Origin: Salticus scenicus
Taxonomy: Eukaryota; Arthropoda; Arachnida; Araneae; Salticidae
Length of the DNA: 64,000 bases
Direction: 5' to 3'
Assembly (NCBI GenBank): GCA_963930645.1
Contig: OZ005648.1
Location: forward strand, 107,557,667 to 107,621,666
This document shows, in pieces, positions 1 to 13,200 of this stretch. How positions within the stretch are numbered: position 1 is the first letter of the stretch; every line of letters begins with the position of its first letter. The notes beneath the pieces were generated by a model. That model was not told where the DNA came from, searched no databases, and was given only the letters and a program-made list of their open reading frames with translations. A program made the translations under genes and the position numbers.

Positions 1-270
1 AGCCGGGAGATGCCGGGTTTGAGCCCATGTCTCACTCGTCGCCATAATCGTTGGAGTGTGATGGCGGTGGTGTAAGTAAGGTCGATATTTAGAGATTTTT
101 GATCTGGTTGAGATGTTCTCCAAAGCACTCTTTATCTTTATTTATAAAGACCCTAGCTTCTAAGGCGTATTCACGTGAGTTTCAAATAAAACTAAGGAAA
201 ACTCCCATCGGCTAAGCCTACGAGCACGACCTGGGTTTGAACCCAACACCTTCCGTCTACGAGTATAGAA
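1..270. repeat. SINE-like repeat (tRNA-type box B)
   Basis: The stretch is richer in GC than its surroundings. It contains TGGGTTTGAACCCA at about 231, close to a tRNA-type internal promoter B box. The block ACGAGCACGACCTGGGTTTG recurs near 5000 as a diverged copy. It could also be a fragment of a larger retroelement. The rest of the intron to 1139 holds only the MITE at 631 and AT-rich sequence. Confidence 0.45.
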
Positions 271-630
271 AATAAAGGAATCTTAAGTAAAATTTTCCTT
301 TGTAATTTCTGTTGTTCTTCTATTTAAATATATTTTTACATTTATATGTGTTTGTCTAATTTTCCTTTAAATTTAAATGTTTATAACGAACATGTATATG
401 CTATAGGAATGTCCGCAATGAATAAAAGAAAAAAGTAAAAGTATATAAATATATACAATCGTGGGTTCTTTCACTCAGTTTAACTGAGTGCAATAAAATA
501 TAACGAGCAACTATACTTATGTAAGAAAATTATTCCATTTTGAAGGTTTTTTTTTTTTTTTTTAATTTGGAAATTTCTCTTCTCAAAAAAGGGGGAGGAG
601 AAAGACGGCAAACTTGTAAGTAGTTACATA

Positions 631-913
631 CAGGGGCGTAGGAAAGGAAGGGGCTCAGGGGACTCAAGCCCCTCTCCCATATTGATTATTACGAAATTTT
701 CTTTTAATGCCTAATAAAAGAATCGCCAAATTAAAACCAAAATTAATGTGTTATAAATGCTCATAATTGGTAATATATTATTATTAAAACTAATAATTAG
801 TGAATATTAATTAGCATCTAATTATTAATTGATTTTGTTAAGATTAATTTTGAATCATTTTTAAAATGAAATGTTTTCAGCCCCTCCCATGATTTTTGAT
901 TGCTACGCCCTTG
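631..913. mobile_element. hAT-like MITE (about 283 bp)
   Basis: The left end CAGGGGCGTAG and the reverse complement of the right end, CAAGGGCGTAGC, form short terminal inverted repeats. Both ends carry an inner 'aagcccctc/agcccctccc' block. No exact 8-bp duplication is visible, so the superfamily is tentative. It lies in the intron before exon 1. Confidence 0.5.
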
Positions 914-1139
914 AGTAGTAAATAACCCCTTGTAATGTGTATGGCTATTTACTACTAATTAAATGAAATGTATTTACCTAAATATATATTTTTAAAAAAC
1001 AACAAATAAAAACTTGAACTTATAGAAATGTTTATTTTACTACTTTAGTTTCAAATAGTTGTGAATGTAAAAAATCATTTCTTTCAAAGATATTTAACAT
1101 TACTTTAATAACTTTTTGTTCTTTTTCCTTCTTTAACAG

Positions 1140-1297
1140 AGGAGCAAGAGAGGGTACAGAAAAAAGTTTTTACGAATTGGACCAATCATTATTTAGCTCA
1201 ACATGACCCTCCTATGCGTGTTGAAGATCTAGTGGACGATTTAAGAGATGGAGCGAAACTTATTGCTCTCATTGAACATCTTTCGGGGGAAAGACTG
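1140..1297 (+). CDS. Msp300: Msp300 exon 1 of the window: first half of CH1
   Basis: Acceptor CTTTAACAG precedes 1140 and donor GTTAGT follows 1297. The exon opens with two bases of a split codon, then 52 codons (residues 1-52) beginning EQERVQKK. It carries the CH1 actin-binding face with FTNW, PPMRVEDL and DLRDGAKL. No ATG with an in-frame leader was found upstream, so earlier coding exons must exist. Confidence 0.92.
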
Positions 1298-4200
1298 GTT
1301 AGTTTTCAACTTTTTATTGCTTTAGCTTTACTACATACATAGTCATTGGGAAAGTAAATATACTCAATATTTGATAAAAGTTTAAATTATGTAAGACAAA
1401 CATCTTTCTGTTTGTTGTTGCGTCGATGGCAGGCAGTAAAAGAAAATTCACGAGGAGAGTTCTAGGCACCTAGGAAAATAACAATCGCAACATATTTGTT
1501 TTGTTTTGTTTAGACTCGCAGCTGGATTTCTGTACTAAGTCATCCATCAACTGCAAATTAAAATCCACTCTTAAGAAATATAGATGTGTTCCATCATATG
1601 ACTCTAAAGAAATCATTAAAAAATAGTTTATGCTTCACGTGCAGCGTGCAGGATATTATATATTATTTAAACATTACCTAATCTGTCCAAAATTATAAGA
1701 AATAAGATAAAGCTTAAAAATCTACAGAGGCCACATCTTGTTTATATATTGATAAAATGTATTTATGCAACATAAAATTTTAAAATGTAAGCATTTAATA
1801 AATATGTTTATACTCTAATAAAGATATATAATAAATTATATGCAATATATCCTTCCCCTTTCCTTCTTTATTTGGGCTTTTTTTTTTTTTTTTTTTTTAT
1901 AATTTGCAAGGTATTAAAATCCTAATACTATAACTTTGTTAAAATTATATTGTGCACTCATTGATTTAACGTGATATTTAATACATGTATTTGTCTGAAG
2001 ATACATTGGTTTTATTTATTTATTTTTTTATTTAAATTCACAGCATGGTGAAAGAGGCAGGAGGCTTAGACGCCCTCATTTTCTTAGTAATGTCAACCAA
2101 GTATTACAATTTTTGGAAAGAAAAAGGGTATGTTTTGCTTTTTTCTAATTAATGTTTTGTGATTTTTTTTTTTTTTTTTTTTTTAATATAAATTATGCAA
2201 CTCTTCAGAAGAATCAAGAAGTAATAGTCAAATTTCTAGAGCTTAATGGTTAAATAGAAGAGGATTTTAATTAATAATTGAATATGATATAGAATAATAT
2301 AGATTTATTCTTCATAAAGTTTCATTTAAAAAATAAATCTTATGCAGTTTGTGCTTGCAGAAACTTAAATAAAGAATACTTCAAAAGGTATTTTGAATAT
2401 TATATTATATTACTAGAGTTGAATGAATATAGATGTACAAATGTTGTTCAGAGTTTTCTAATTCACTGATAATTTTAGGCGAGTGAAAGACATAATTACT
2501 TACTCTGTCTACAATTAAAAGTATGATAAGTTATCATAAAATTAATACTTGTGTAAGTTGGTTAAAAAAAATTCTATTTATTATTATTATTATTATTATT
2601 ATTTAATCTAAAATGAATATAATATTAAGAACTGGATTACTTTTCAATGTATTTATAAACCACTAGCTAAAAATTAATTTCTGATTATTTTGTTGTCATT
2701 TTATTCAATTTTAAATTTTTTCATAAGCTCATAAAAAGAAATTAATTTCTTCAATTATTTTTCATTTTAATGATTAAATTTTAATCCTGTTTATTCATTG
2801 AAAACTTAAATATAATTTAATTTGTATTACTTTTTAGATAAAACTTGTAAATATAAATGCTACTGACGTTGTTGATGGAAAACCAGCTATTACTTTAGGT
2901 TTGATTTGGACAATCATTTTACATTTCCAGGTAATTTTTTTAATCAAAATTATTGCAACATATTTAAATAAATTTTTAAAATGTTTCATTTTCTTTATTT
3001 GAAATGTATATACTGTTATAGCCATCTATTCTTCCATGTTTGTATATATATTTTATAAAAGAAATAAATTGTTAATCACAAAAAATAAAAATGTAGTATA
3101 ACTTAATATTTATATTTGTTCTGTTGTATAATATTTGAATAGATAAATTTTAAATCTTCTCTTAAATACATTAAAATATATTATATAATATATTCTCTTA
3201 AGTATACTGATACAGTATAAGAGTTATTGTAACTGTTTCTTATAATTTAATATAATTTTCACAACTTGGCTGAGCTTGATTGATGACTTTCATTATAAAA
3301 ATGCAAAAGGATTAGTTATAGTGTCATGATTAATTGGAATAAAAATTTTCCTTATTAGCTTTTGAGGCAGTGTACAGTGTTTATGTCAAAAGGAAAACAC
3401 AAAATGGGCAAATAACTTTTTGATATGAGTTAATATGATACCATATTTATCTATCATTGACATTAAATTATAAGACTGGTGAACAGAAAATACATAAGTA
3501 TTAAAATAATGATGAATCAATCTCTTTTCTTACAATGCTGCTTTACACAGTCAATTAGAAATAAAACTGCTTTTGTATGCATTTCTGATGAATAATTGAT
3601 GAATTTCTTAATTCACATTTTTTTAAACTGTAGTTTTTGAATGAATTAAGTTTATACATTGTCGCCTGCACTAACAGTACCCTATCTGAGGTTTTTGCTT
3701 TAATATTTGATTTTTGAAAATTATGAAACATCCATTTTATACATGTAGGTAATGTAATTCCATTTTAATTGTTTCTGGTACATATTTATTAGAGTAAGGT
3801 TCTTAAATTCTCTTCATATTAAACAATAATATAATATTGCTGTAATGCAAATTCATTGAAATTTGACCAACTCTTCTAACTGATATGCAGTAGATTTGAA
3901 AACTTAAATATTAAGTTTTTCCGGTGGCTGGTAAATTCATTACATTTACTTTCCTTTTTTTTTCTTTTTTTTCTATGGTCAATTAATGAAATTTGTTCTT
4001 GTGATAATTATGTGAGAGGGGGGGGGTGGGAATGGTGTGCAATTTAAATTTTTAGAACTTTTTGTTTGGTTGCTGCGTAACCATAGCCTCCTAAACTACA
4101 CGCCTGTCGCGTGGCTCGGAAACTTGGCAACAGTTGAAGTGGTAGACAGCGCCATCTGGTGTACAGATTGCACAACATTTTTATTCAACAGCCACCAAAA

Positions 4201-7200
4201 ATTTTTAAAAGTGGGATTTGATATATATAAAAGGCGAATAGAATCAAAGAAACACCGATTATATATATCATACATCACTTCTTAAAATTATTGGTGACAG
4301 TTGAATAAAAAAGTCACGCAATCTGTACCAGGTGGCACTGTAGCCAAGTTTCCGGGCCACACAACAGGCTTCTAGTTTAGGAGGCTATGGTGTAACAAAG
4401 GGGTATTTCCATGGGGTACTTTGGAACATTTCATAGTCTTCTTGCTAAGCCATGTATGTTGGTGTTCCAATGGGTCCTCCATGCTTGATGCAGTTGAGGC
4501 TAATCTTCATCAATAACAGACAAAGTAATTGGTGTGTGTTATGGGGCGGTGCTCTGTTGTTATTTGGCGGTTGGGGCATCATTTATTTGTAGTTGCACCA
4601 GCTCTTCACCCCCTGCCCTTATTCCTCTCATAGTCTCAAGTGAGTTTCCTGAACCTGGCCTAGTTGGTGAGCAGCTAGGTCGAGTGGTGTTCGGGGGGTC
4701 TTCCTCCTCTGCTGCTCTCTTCAAAGCTGTGCTCCTGGTCATAGATCCACTGGGAAGAGATTTTGACTCGTTTCCTCACAGCTGGGTGGCGGCTAGTTCA
4801 TCTTATGATACTAAGCCATTCTGGTGTGTCCCGGCTGTGTCGATTGGACTGGGTTGTGGAGATTAAGGCCGATTGACTGCTCTAGGGTACTAGGCCTGAG
4901 GGGGCGTGCCCTTCTTGGGGGTCTTTCTAAGGGGTCCTAGCCCATATTTATGCAAGTTTCTGAGAAAACCATGGAAAACTTTGAACAGCTACGTCAACGA
5001 GCACAACCTGGGATTGAACCCACCAGCTTTGAGCACAGAAACGCTTGGCTCTGTGGGTGATTTCTGTCTTCATGTTATGATAAAAAAGACAAAATTTTTG
5101 CTTATTTATGGCAAAATAATTGCTGTTTTCGATCTAGATTTTAGATAGATTGTTATTTTAGTATTTGTTACAAAAGTGAATTAGAAAATTTCGTTATAAA
5201 ATATAAATTGTGTATTAACTATCATTAATGTTTTAAATGTTTATCTATTCATAGATTGAAGAAAAGACAAAACTTTTATCAGAACAAATGGCATATCTTC
5301 AGACATGTGCCAGCAGTACCAGCAGTCTGGATAGTATTGGTGTTCAAAGTCCAATTTCCAGTAGAGAATCACCTCATAGGTTTATGAGTACTGCTCCTGC
5401 GGCGGCTGCAAAACCTGTTGTAATTGATAAATGGAAAGGGGGAGCTCGAAAAGCCTTACTTCATTGGGTCAAAAACAGTATTAGCCAGTAAGTAAAGACT
5501 TTTTTTAAATTTTATTGCAGTATTTCTTTTCAATTTAAACTCATTAACAGTTTTTCAATTAATATTTTACAAACAAGTAAAGAAATAATGGAAAAACTGT
5601 TTTAAAGTTACATCATCATCCCACTGCAGCTTTGCATGGGAAAGAAAATGTTTAAAAAATTAAAAATTCAGTTAGTAAAAAAAAGCATGGGGAGGGAGGA
5701 GTATACAATAACAAGTGTGAAGAAATAGGAAAATCAACTGACATTTGTCAAAATATGCACAAAAAATTGTTAAGACAAAGACACCAAGGAGTAGGGCAAT
5801 CGGGTTGGAATATAAGGATTGAAGCTTTGGATAGAAGTTATTATAAGTAATGTTGTGGTTAGATGCTGCAGATTAGCAGAATCTTGATTCTACAAAGTAC
5901 AGTTTAGGATGTTATTTTAAAATGTTATTATTTTATTTTATTATTATTTTTTTAGGTTACAAAATCAGTTTTTTTTCTTAGCCAATGATATTTTCCAAAA
6001 TGAAAATTGAATAAATATTCAATATAATGCTCATTGATTTTAAAATTGAAAAAACTTTTTATTTATCACATTTGTATTTCTTTCTTTTCTTTTCTTTTCT
6101 TTCTTTTTTGCTAAATAATTGGGGGGTAACTCTTTTGACTTTGGGGAGGGATGGAGCAGGAGAGATAGTCTACATTTTGACCTAGAGGAAGCTGCATAAC
6201 TTCAAAATAGTTCATATTTTTATATAGAAAAAGTGTAGTACACTCCACACGTTTTCCCACATGTTAAATAAAATATTTTATGCGACAGACTTTTATTTAA
6301 AAGAAATTTGCTAATTTCAGTAAAATAGATACCTCTTTAACATTGTTTTATATCAAATAATACATTTTACGTGTCTGAATTTTATTTAAAAGACATTTAA
6401 TCATTTCAGTTTAAATAAATACATCTTTAACATTATTTTATATCAAATGCTTTTAAATTTTTTTAGGCGATTTGGTGTAGAAGTGAATGATTTTGGTAAC
6501 TCATGGCGTGATGGATGGGCCTTTCTCGCAATTATTCATAGAATTCGTCCAGGTCTTGTAAATATTGAACAGCTACAGAATGTGAGCAACCTTGTTCGTT
6601 TAGAAACTGCATTCAGAATTGCAGAAACTGAATTGGGCATTGCACGTTTATTGGATCCTGAAGGTATTTTCTATTTCAAAACAATAAATTTAATTAAATA
6701 TTTTTTCTTTTGAGAGAAAAAAAATATATATTAGTTTTTTACGCCAAATGAAAGTTATTTGATTTTTTCCATTTTATTAATTATGAAAAGTAAGATAAAC
6801 TTTAACTTCAGATTCTTTAAATAATTTATTTAAAACATCCAATGTGCTTCAATTTTTGAAGATTAAATATATATCAATTCTTGTATAATATCAATTCTCT
6901 CAATATAATATCAATTCTTGTATGTATTCTCAATATATATCAATTCTTGTATTGTTAGAAAATATTTTCCCTTTTCGATTTATATATGAACTGATTCGGA
7001 ATATGACTTTTAAACCAAACTGATTATATGGAAAACTAAAATCAATGTCTTCTTATAAACCATGGAAATGTATAACCAAAAAAAAAAAAAAAAATGTTCA
7101 TTTTCTTATATAAATTGCATAAGCAATTTTAAATGTAATTATTTAACTAAAGTGAGTGTTTCAAAAGTAATCCTAATACACATGCTCTAAAAACATTTTA

Positions 7201-10200
7201 AACATACATTACACTCCCAGAAATCAGCACAGCTTGGGACCAAAGACTGTGCAGATTTTAGGTATTTTTTTGTCTGCATTTTTAAATTAGAATTTTAATG
7301 CTATAATGCATACTTGCCAACTTTTCCGGTTTTCCCGGAAGACTTCTGGTTTTTTAACATATCTTCCGGTCTTCCGAACAGATGATGAAATCTTCCGTTT
7401 TTAAAAAAATCGCGGATATCGTTCGTTTTAAAAAGAAACCCCAAATGTTCTACGAAAACTCCTAATTCCCAATCTTTCTCCATCCATAAGATAAAAGTCA
7501 ATATTCATTTCAAACTTGCTTTATGATATTCTAGAACATGAAAAGAAATATAATTGTTAAATATTTCTTGCTGATGTAATTATTTTTTGCCCCCCTTCTT
7601 CCCCCTTTACCTCCAACTAGTGATCAGCAATCAAATGTTCTGCAGAAGTCTTGTTTCCTAATCTTTATCCATCTGCAACAATATTAATTTTAAACCTCGT
7701 TTATTAGATTCCAGAAGTAGAGTTGAAACGGTTTAATATTTCTTACTCTGTAATTATTTTTGTATCCCCCCCCCCTCCCCCAACTTCCCCGGATTGTGAT
7801 CAATGATCAATTCTAGAAACAATAAAGCAATGGAAGTGCTCAATATTTCTCACGTATGTAATTATTTTTAGATCTTTATTGCTGCTAAATTTAATGAATC
7901 TGTTTATTTTTCCTCAATGAATTAAATATTTGTATGTCATATTTATGCCAAACGTGTAAACATGAGAAAAAAAATGAAGAATAATTTTTTCAGGTAGGAA
8001 ACTTTTTCCCAAATCAATTTAAGAAAATTAATACTCAGTTGGTTTTATGCACGTTTGAAACTGATAATTAGCTGCTGCTAATTTTTTTATAAGTATGATT
8101 AATGTACATACACAAATTATATTCTATATTTGTTTAAAAAATTAGTTATACGTTAACTTAACTAAGTTTTTTTTGTCTATTGTTAAATAAATTTCTTACA
8201 GATTCTGTTTTGTAGATATTTATATGTTGAAGAGGAATAACTTCATTTAAAACTTTTATATATTTAGTATAAACAATCTATAGTAAAACGTTTTTATAGA
8301 TTGCTTCAAATATAAAACTGTAAAACTGTATTGTTTAACACATCAAAGAAAAAAAAAATCTTCCCTTTTTTTATGAAATCTTCTGGTTTTCAACAAAAAT
8401 CTTCCCTTTTTTTAATTAAAATTGGTTGGCAAGTCTGTATAATGCATTAAAAATAATAGTGAATACATATGAGCAAGCGTATAAGATCTATAAATTATTT
8501 AGGGAAAAATAAATAAATAAAAGCAAATAAAGAGCATAAGTGTAGTAGAAAATGTACATGTGTAAAATTTTACATATGTATTTTTCTTTTCACTTAGCAA
8601 ATTAAAAATTTGTTCCAAGGAGCAAAATACAAAATTTAAGTATATAAACATCTGATACAATAACAACATACAGTGAAACTTGAATAATTCGAACTTGTTT
8701 AATTCAAAATTCTGGATAATTCGAATATTTTACTCAGTCCCTTGAATTTTGTATTAAAATAATGTTAAAAAATCATGGATAATTCAAATTCTATTTTGGA
8801 TAATTCGAATATTTCATATGATTACCTTTAAAATATTACAGCAAAATTTGTTTCAGAGATTTTTCTCAGCTAAAGTGCCTTATTTTTTTAACAGTCTTTC
8901 GAAAGAAGGGTAGAGAAATAAAAGAGAATCCCCTACCTAGTGCTCAGAAGATATGGTCCATATACATGAACTTCAAAAAATTTTTTAATTGAAAGTCATG
9001 TCTAATGTAGAAGATTTTATCTTTGTATCAATTGATAGGTTGAAGTCATATGCTATGACACAAAGATATTACTTAAAGAAGCAGTCAAAAATATCTGACT
9101 ATTTTTTTTAAAAGTGTTGAATAATTAAGCTCGTAAAAAATATTGATTTAATTGAGGGGGAGGGGTGTAGAAGTATTCTTAGATATAAAGTTATGTGTTA
9201 AATCTTTGATCGTAGAGTTTCAATTTTTTAATTTAGCTCTTCTTTTTGACAAAATAGTATATGTAATTCGAATTTTTGGATATTTCGAATTTTTCTCTGG
9301 TCCCTTCATCTTCGAATTATCCAGGTTCTACAGTATTATAAATTTAAAATTTTTATTACAGCATAAAATTATAGTTTAAGACAAATTATTTATTTATTTA
9401 TTTGTTATTTGTTTTTTTCAGTTTATGAAATCATTTTTTGTTTAGGCACAAATACTGTCGGTTTAATAAAATTTAAATACTTATCTCAAGGATCTGAATC
9501 TTGCTTAAAATTAACTTTCCTTATCTGATCTAAAATGTCACCACTGAAATAAGTTCTGTCTCAGTTTTTTTCCTTGAAATCTTTACTATAAATTTCATTG
9601 TTTACATTGGTTCTGATGTGAAGATTTCTGGAGTTTGCAGATTTTAGAAGTGCAGATTTCTGGAAGTTTATTGTATTTCACTTCTCAAAATCATATTTTA
9701 ATTGTCAATTCTTGTTTCTTTTTAAACTTTATAAAAGTTCTGCTGAATGTCTGATTTCTTCCCATAAATTTCTTCACAGTAGTTACTTGATTTAGCTTTA
9801 CAGGAGTCTGTCCAGAAGCAAACCTGGGTCCGTTAAAGGACCCTTCACAAAATTATTTATCCTGAAAAAGGACCCTTCAGAAGAATTTTCCCCTTAAAAA
9901 CAGATCTTTGATAAATCTGTTTCATTTTCAAAACTAATCTTCCATGGAATGAACAGGTTGCTTGAATAATCAGATGTGTTTTGCTGTATTTCCCCGAACA
10001 GCTGAAATCAACTGCTAATTTATAAAAAGCTTCTATGCACATAAGTAAATTTAGTTCTATAAAAGTGAGTTGTCATTGTCTAAAATGAAACATTAATTAT
10101 AATTTTATTTTGCAAAATGACATTTTTCACAATTTCACAAAAAGAGGACCCTAGCCGAAAAGTTTGGAAGAACTTTATTTTCACGCTAAATTTAAATTCA

Positions 10201-13200
10201 CAAAAATACGTCTAAAATTTTTTACAATTTCACAAAAACAGGACCCTGTCTGAAAAGTCTGGACTGATCCCTGCTTTATTAGTAATGCTGGTGAAACAAA
10301 ATATTATGAAATGTTACAACTGACACCATATATGCTAAAATATTACAATCATTCAAAACTATCAAAATAGATTTTTGAAGGAGTATGTGCCTCATTTTAT
10401 TTTCTGCTCATTTTTTAAATACTGTTTAAATTTTCAGAAAACTGATTCTGCAAAATAATATAAGCTAGTATGTTGTAACCATCACAAATTTTTCTTTGAC
10501 ATCATTCTATATTACAGTGCCACCTACCAGTTAACATGCCAAAAAAAAAAAAAAAAAACCTCAACATAGTTTTTCACAATAAACAGTTAATGTATGCAGT
10601 TTCATACATTTGTAACCAATAAACGCTATGATAACCATCTAGAAAATTACAGAAAATAAGTAACAACATCATCAACCAACTTTTGGGCGATATAAGCCCA
10701 AACTGTTAATAACACTTTTATTTCAGTTAAAACATTGTTTACCATAAATTCTTAAGTATGTGCTCTGCAATGACGCTTTTAAAATGTATTTGGATATACT
10801 GAACCACTGAGTATAACAAACTTGTGAACCAATTCCGAGCAAATTCTCTATAGTGGAGTTAAACTGCATTCTGGGAACACTTCGCTTTTTTTTTTCTTTG
10901 AATTATGAATCATGAAGACTAATTAAAGAAATAGAACTATTTTTTCCTTCCTTTTTATGTTAATGTATTTAATTTATAATGTATTTATATTTCAGATGTA
11001 GATGTTCCACATCCTGATGAGAAGTCAATCATGACTTATGTAGCTCAGTTTTTACATATGTATCCAGACACATATGCTGCAACTGATTTAGATGCAACTG
11101 ATTTCTCCACTGCTCCAACTAGTGATTTAGAAGCAATTTCTATATGGTTAGATAAAGCTGAATCCATATTAGAAAAAAGAAAGCTTGATTTTGACTACAA
11201 AACACAGTATTATGTAAGAATTAAATTCTTGTTATTATTATTATTATTAACTTTTTGATTTTTATTGATATAAACTATTGTCATGTATGGAATTTACAAT
11301 TTTCTATTGTTGAATAATTGAATATTAGATTATGATTTTAAAATAAATCTATTTAACAGATAATTTATTACCTACTAGAATGATTACCTAATAATATTTG
11401 ATGTCCATAATTTTCAAATTCAAAAACCATTTTTCTGTATTTTATTTTATTTACCTCTTTCAGTCTTTTAGAAAGTAAGTTAAAAAGAAACAATTTTTTT
11501 AAATTAATGCCCAAGATATTTAACTGCTCTCTTACATCAGCATTTTCAATTGAGCAAGATGAAAAGAGTAAAATGAAGCAAATTTGCTGGAACTTTGAAT
11601 GCAAACTAAACAAACTGCACTATGCACTTCAGCGAAAGAAAAATAAAAAATTTATTTAAAAATAAATAAATAAAATCCTACATTGTAAAATCTAAATATA
11701 TGTTTTCCACATAAAAGCACATAAAAATTTTGAAAATTTGAAAAAAAAAATTTTAAATATAATAATAATTAAATGAAACATGGCTGTATTGTATGTCTTT
11801 TAAATAAAACATTGAACCAGTCAAACATATGTAAAAGTAGTTTAATAAAAAAGCACTACAAAACTGGCATTGTAAAAAATACTACTTACAAACTTTGAAT
11901 AAACACCATAAAATGCAATAAGGTCGCAACAATTGTTTCGGGTCAAAAAGACACACGACCCTTCATCAGGCAAATGAAGTAAGCACGAGTGCTGCAGTCA
12001 AAGCGGCAACGCACGTTGCCGTGTTGACTGCAGCACTCGTGCTTACTTCATTTGCCTGATGAAGGGTCGTGTGTCTTTTTGACCCGAAACAATTGTTGCG
12101 AGCTTATTGCATTTTATGGTGTTTATTCAAAGTTTGTAAGTAATATGTAAAAGTAATGTTCATTATCTTAAAAAATAAATAAATAAATAAATTATATACA
12201 ATATGTGTTTAACCCGTTAACGCCTGAATTAATTTTGCAAAATATTATTAGTAGATTATTTCACTTCTAAATTAATATAGACAACTGACAGTAAAACATA
12301 TTTATTAACTTAAACAATTCTTCTGATTGTTTTAAATTTAAAGCCTATCCTCATTTATTGACGTTTAATGTTCTAGCGAGAAAATTTCGAGATAAAAAAA
12401 CTTTGAGATAAAAGATTAATTTCTTATTATATGTTGACAGAAATCTCGAAAGTAAAGTATTATAATATGTATTATTATTCAACTTGATTTAAGTTAGTAT
12501 ACCTGCGCAAAAAGCAAATATATGTGTGATGAATGAAAAATCATAAAATGACTCTCCAAATTATGAAATAATAATTAATAGTAGGCACATGAAACTTTCA
12601 GGGATTATTTAGAGTGACGCTATAAACTGTCACTAAAAAATATATTCTGAGGTAGTAAATGGTTCAATATTGCTCCTTTCTCACCCCTTTAGTCAATGAA
12701 AGAAATATCCATATTTTATTATAAAATTAAAGGTACAATTTCAAAGAAAGAATTATCTTAGGATATAAATAACAAATACATGCAAATTTTCACAATTTCT
12801 GCCTTCCTACCTGAAAGAGACAGAGGGGAGAAGTATTACTTAGAATAGTTCTTGATTTTATGTAGAAAATTTGCAGGATTTTGTATTTTGAAGTCAAAAT
12901 ACCTCATACAAAGGTATATTTTTAAATTTAGACAATCGCCCTCCCTTTCCCAGTGCCGTTGTCTTCAGAAAAGCAAAACTTAGGCTTTGCCACGACATTA
13001 AAGATAAAAATTCAGAGAAAGAATTGTTAGAATCTAACAATTAAAACCCGAATAAACTACTACACCAGAAACATCAAAGAAAAATATTTGAGATGCATAC
13101 AGCTGTTTCGGTAGCCTTAAGCGTACCGTCTTCAGTGCAAAAAAAAAAATAATAATAATAATTTTGCTGGGAGGAAAATCATAATTTTAAATTTAATTCT

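Noticed and set aside
4534..4866. 110-aa frame in the GC-rich block
   Set aside because: It overlaps an open frame on the other strand, lacks any domain, and sits in a repeat whose end is SINE-like.
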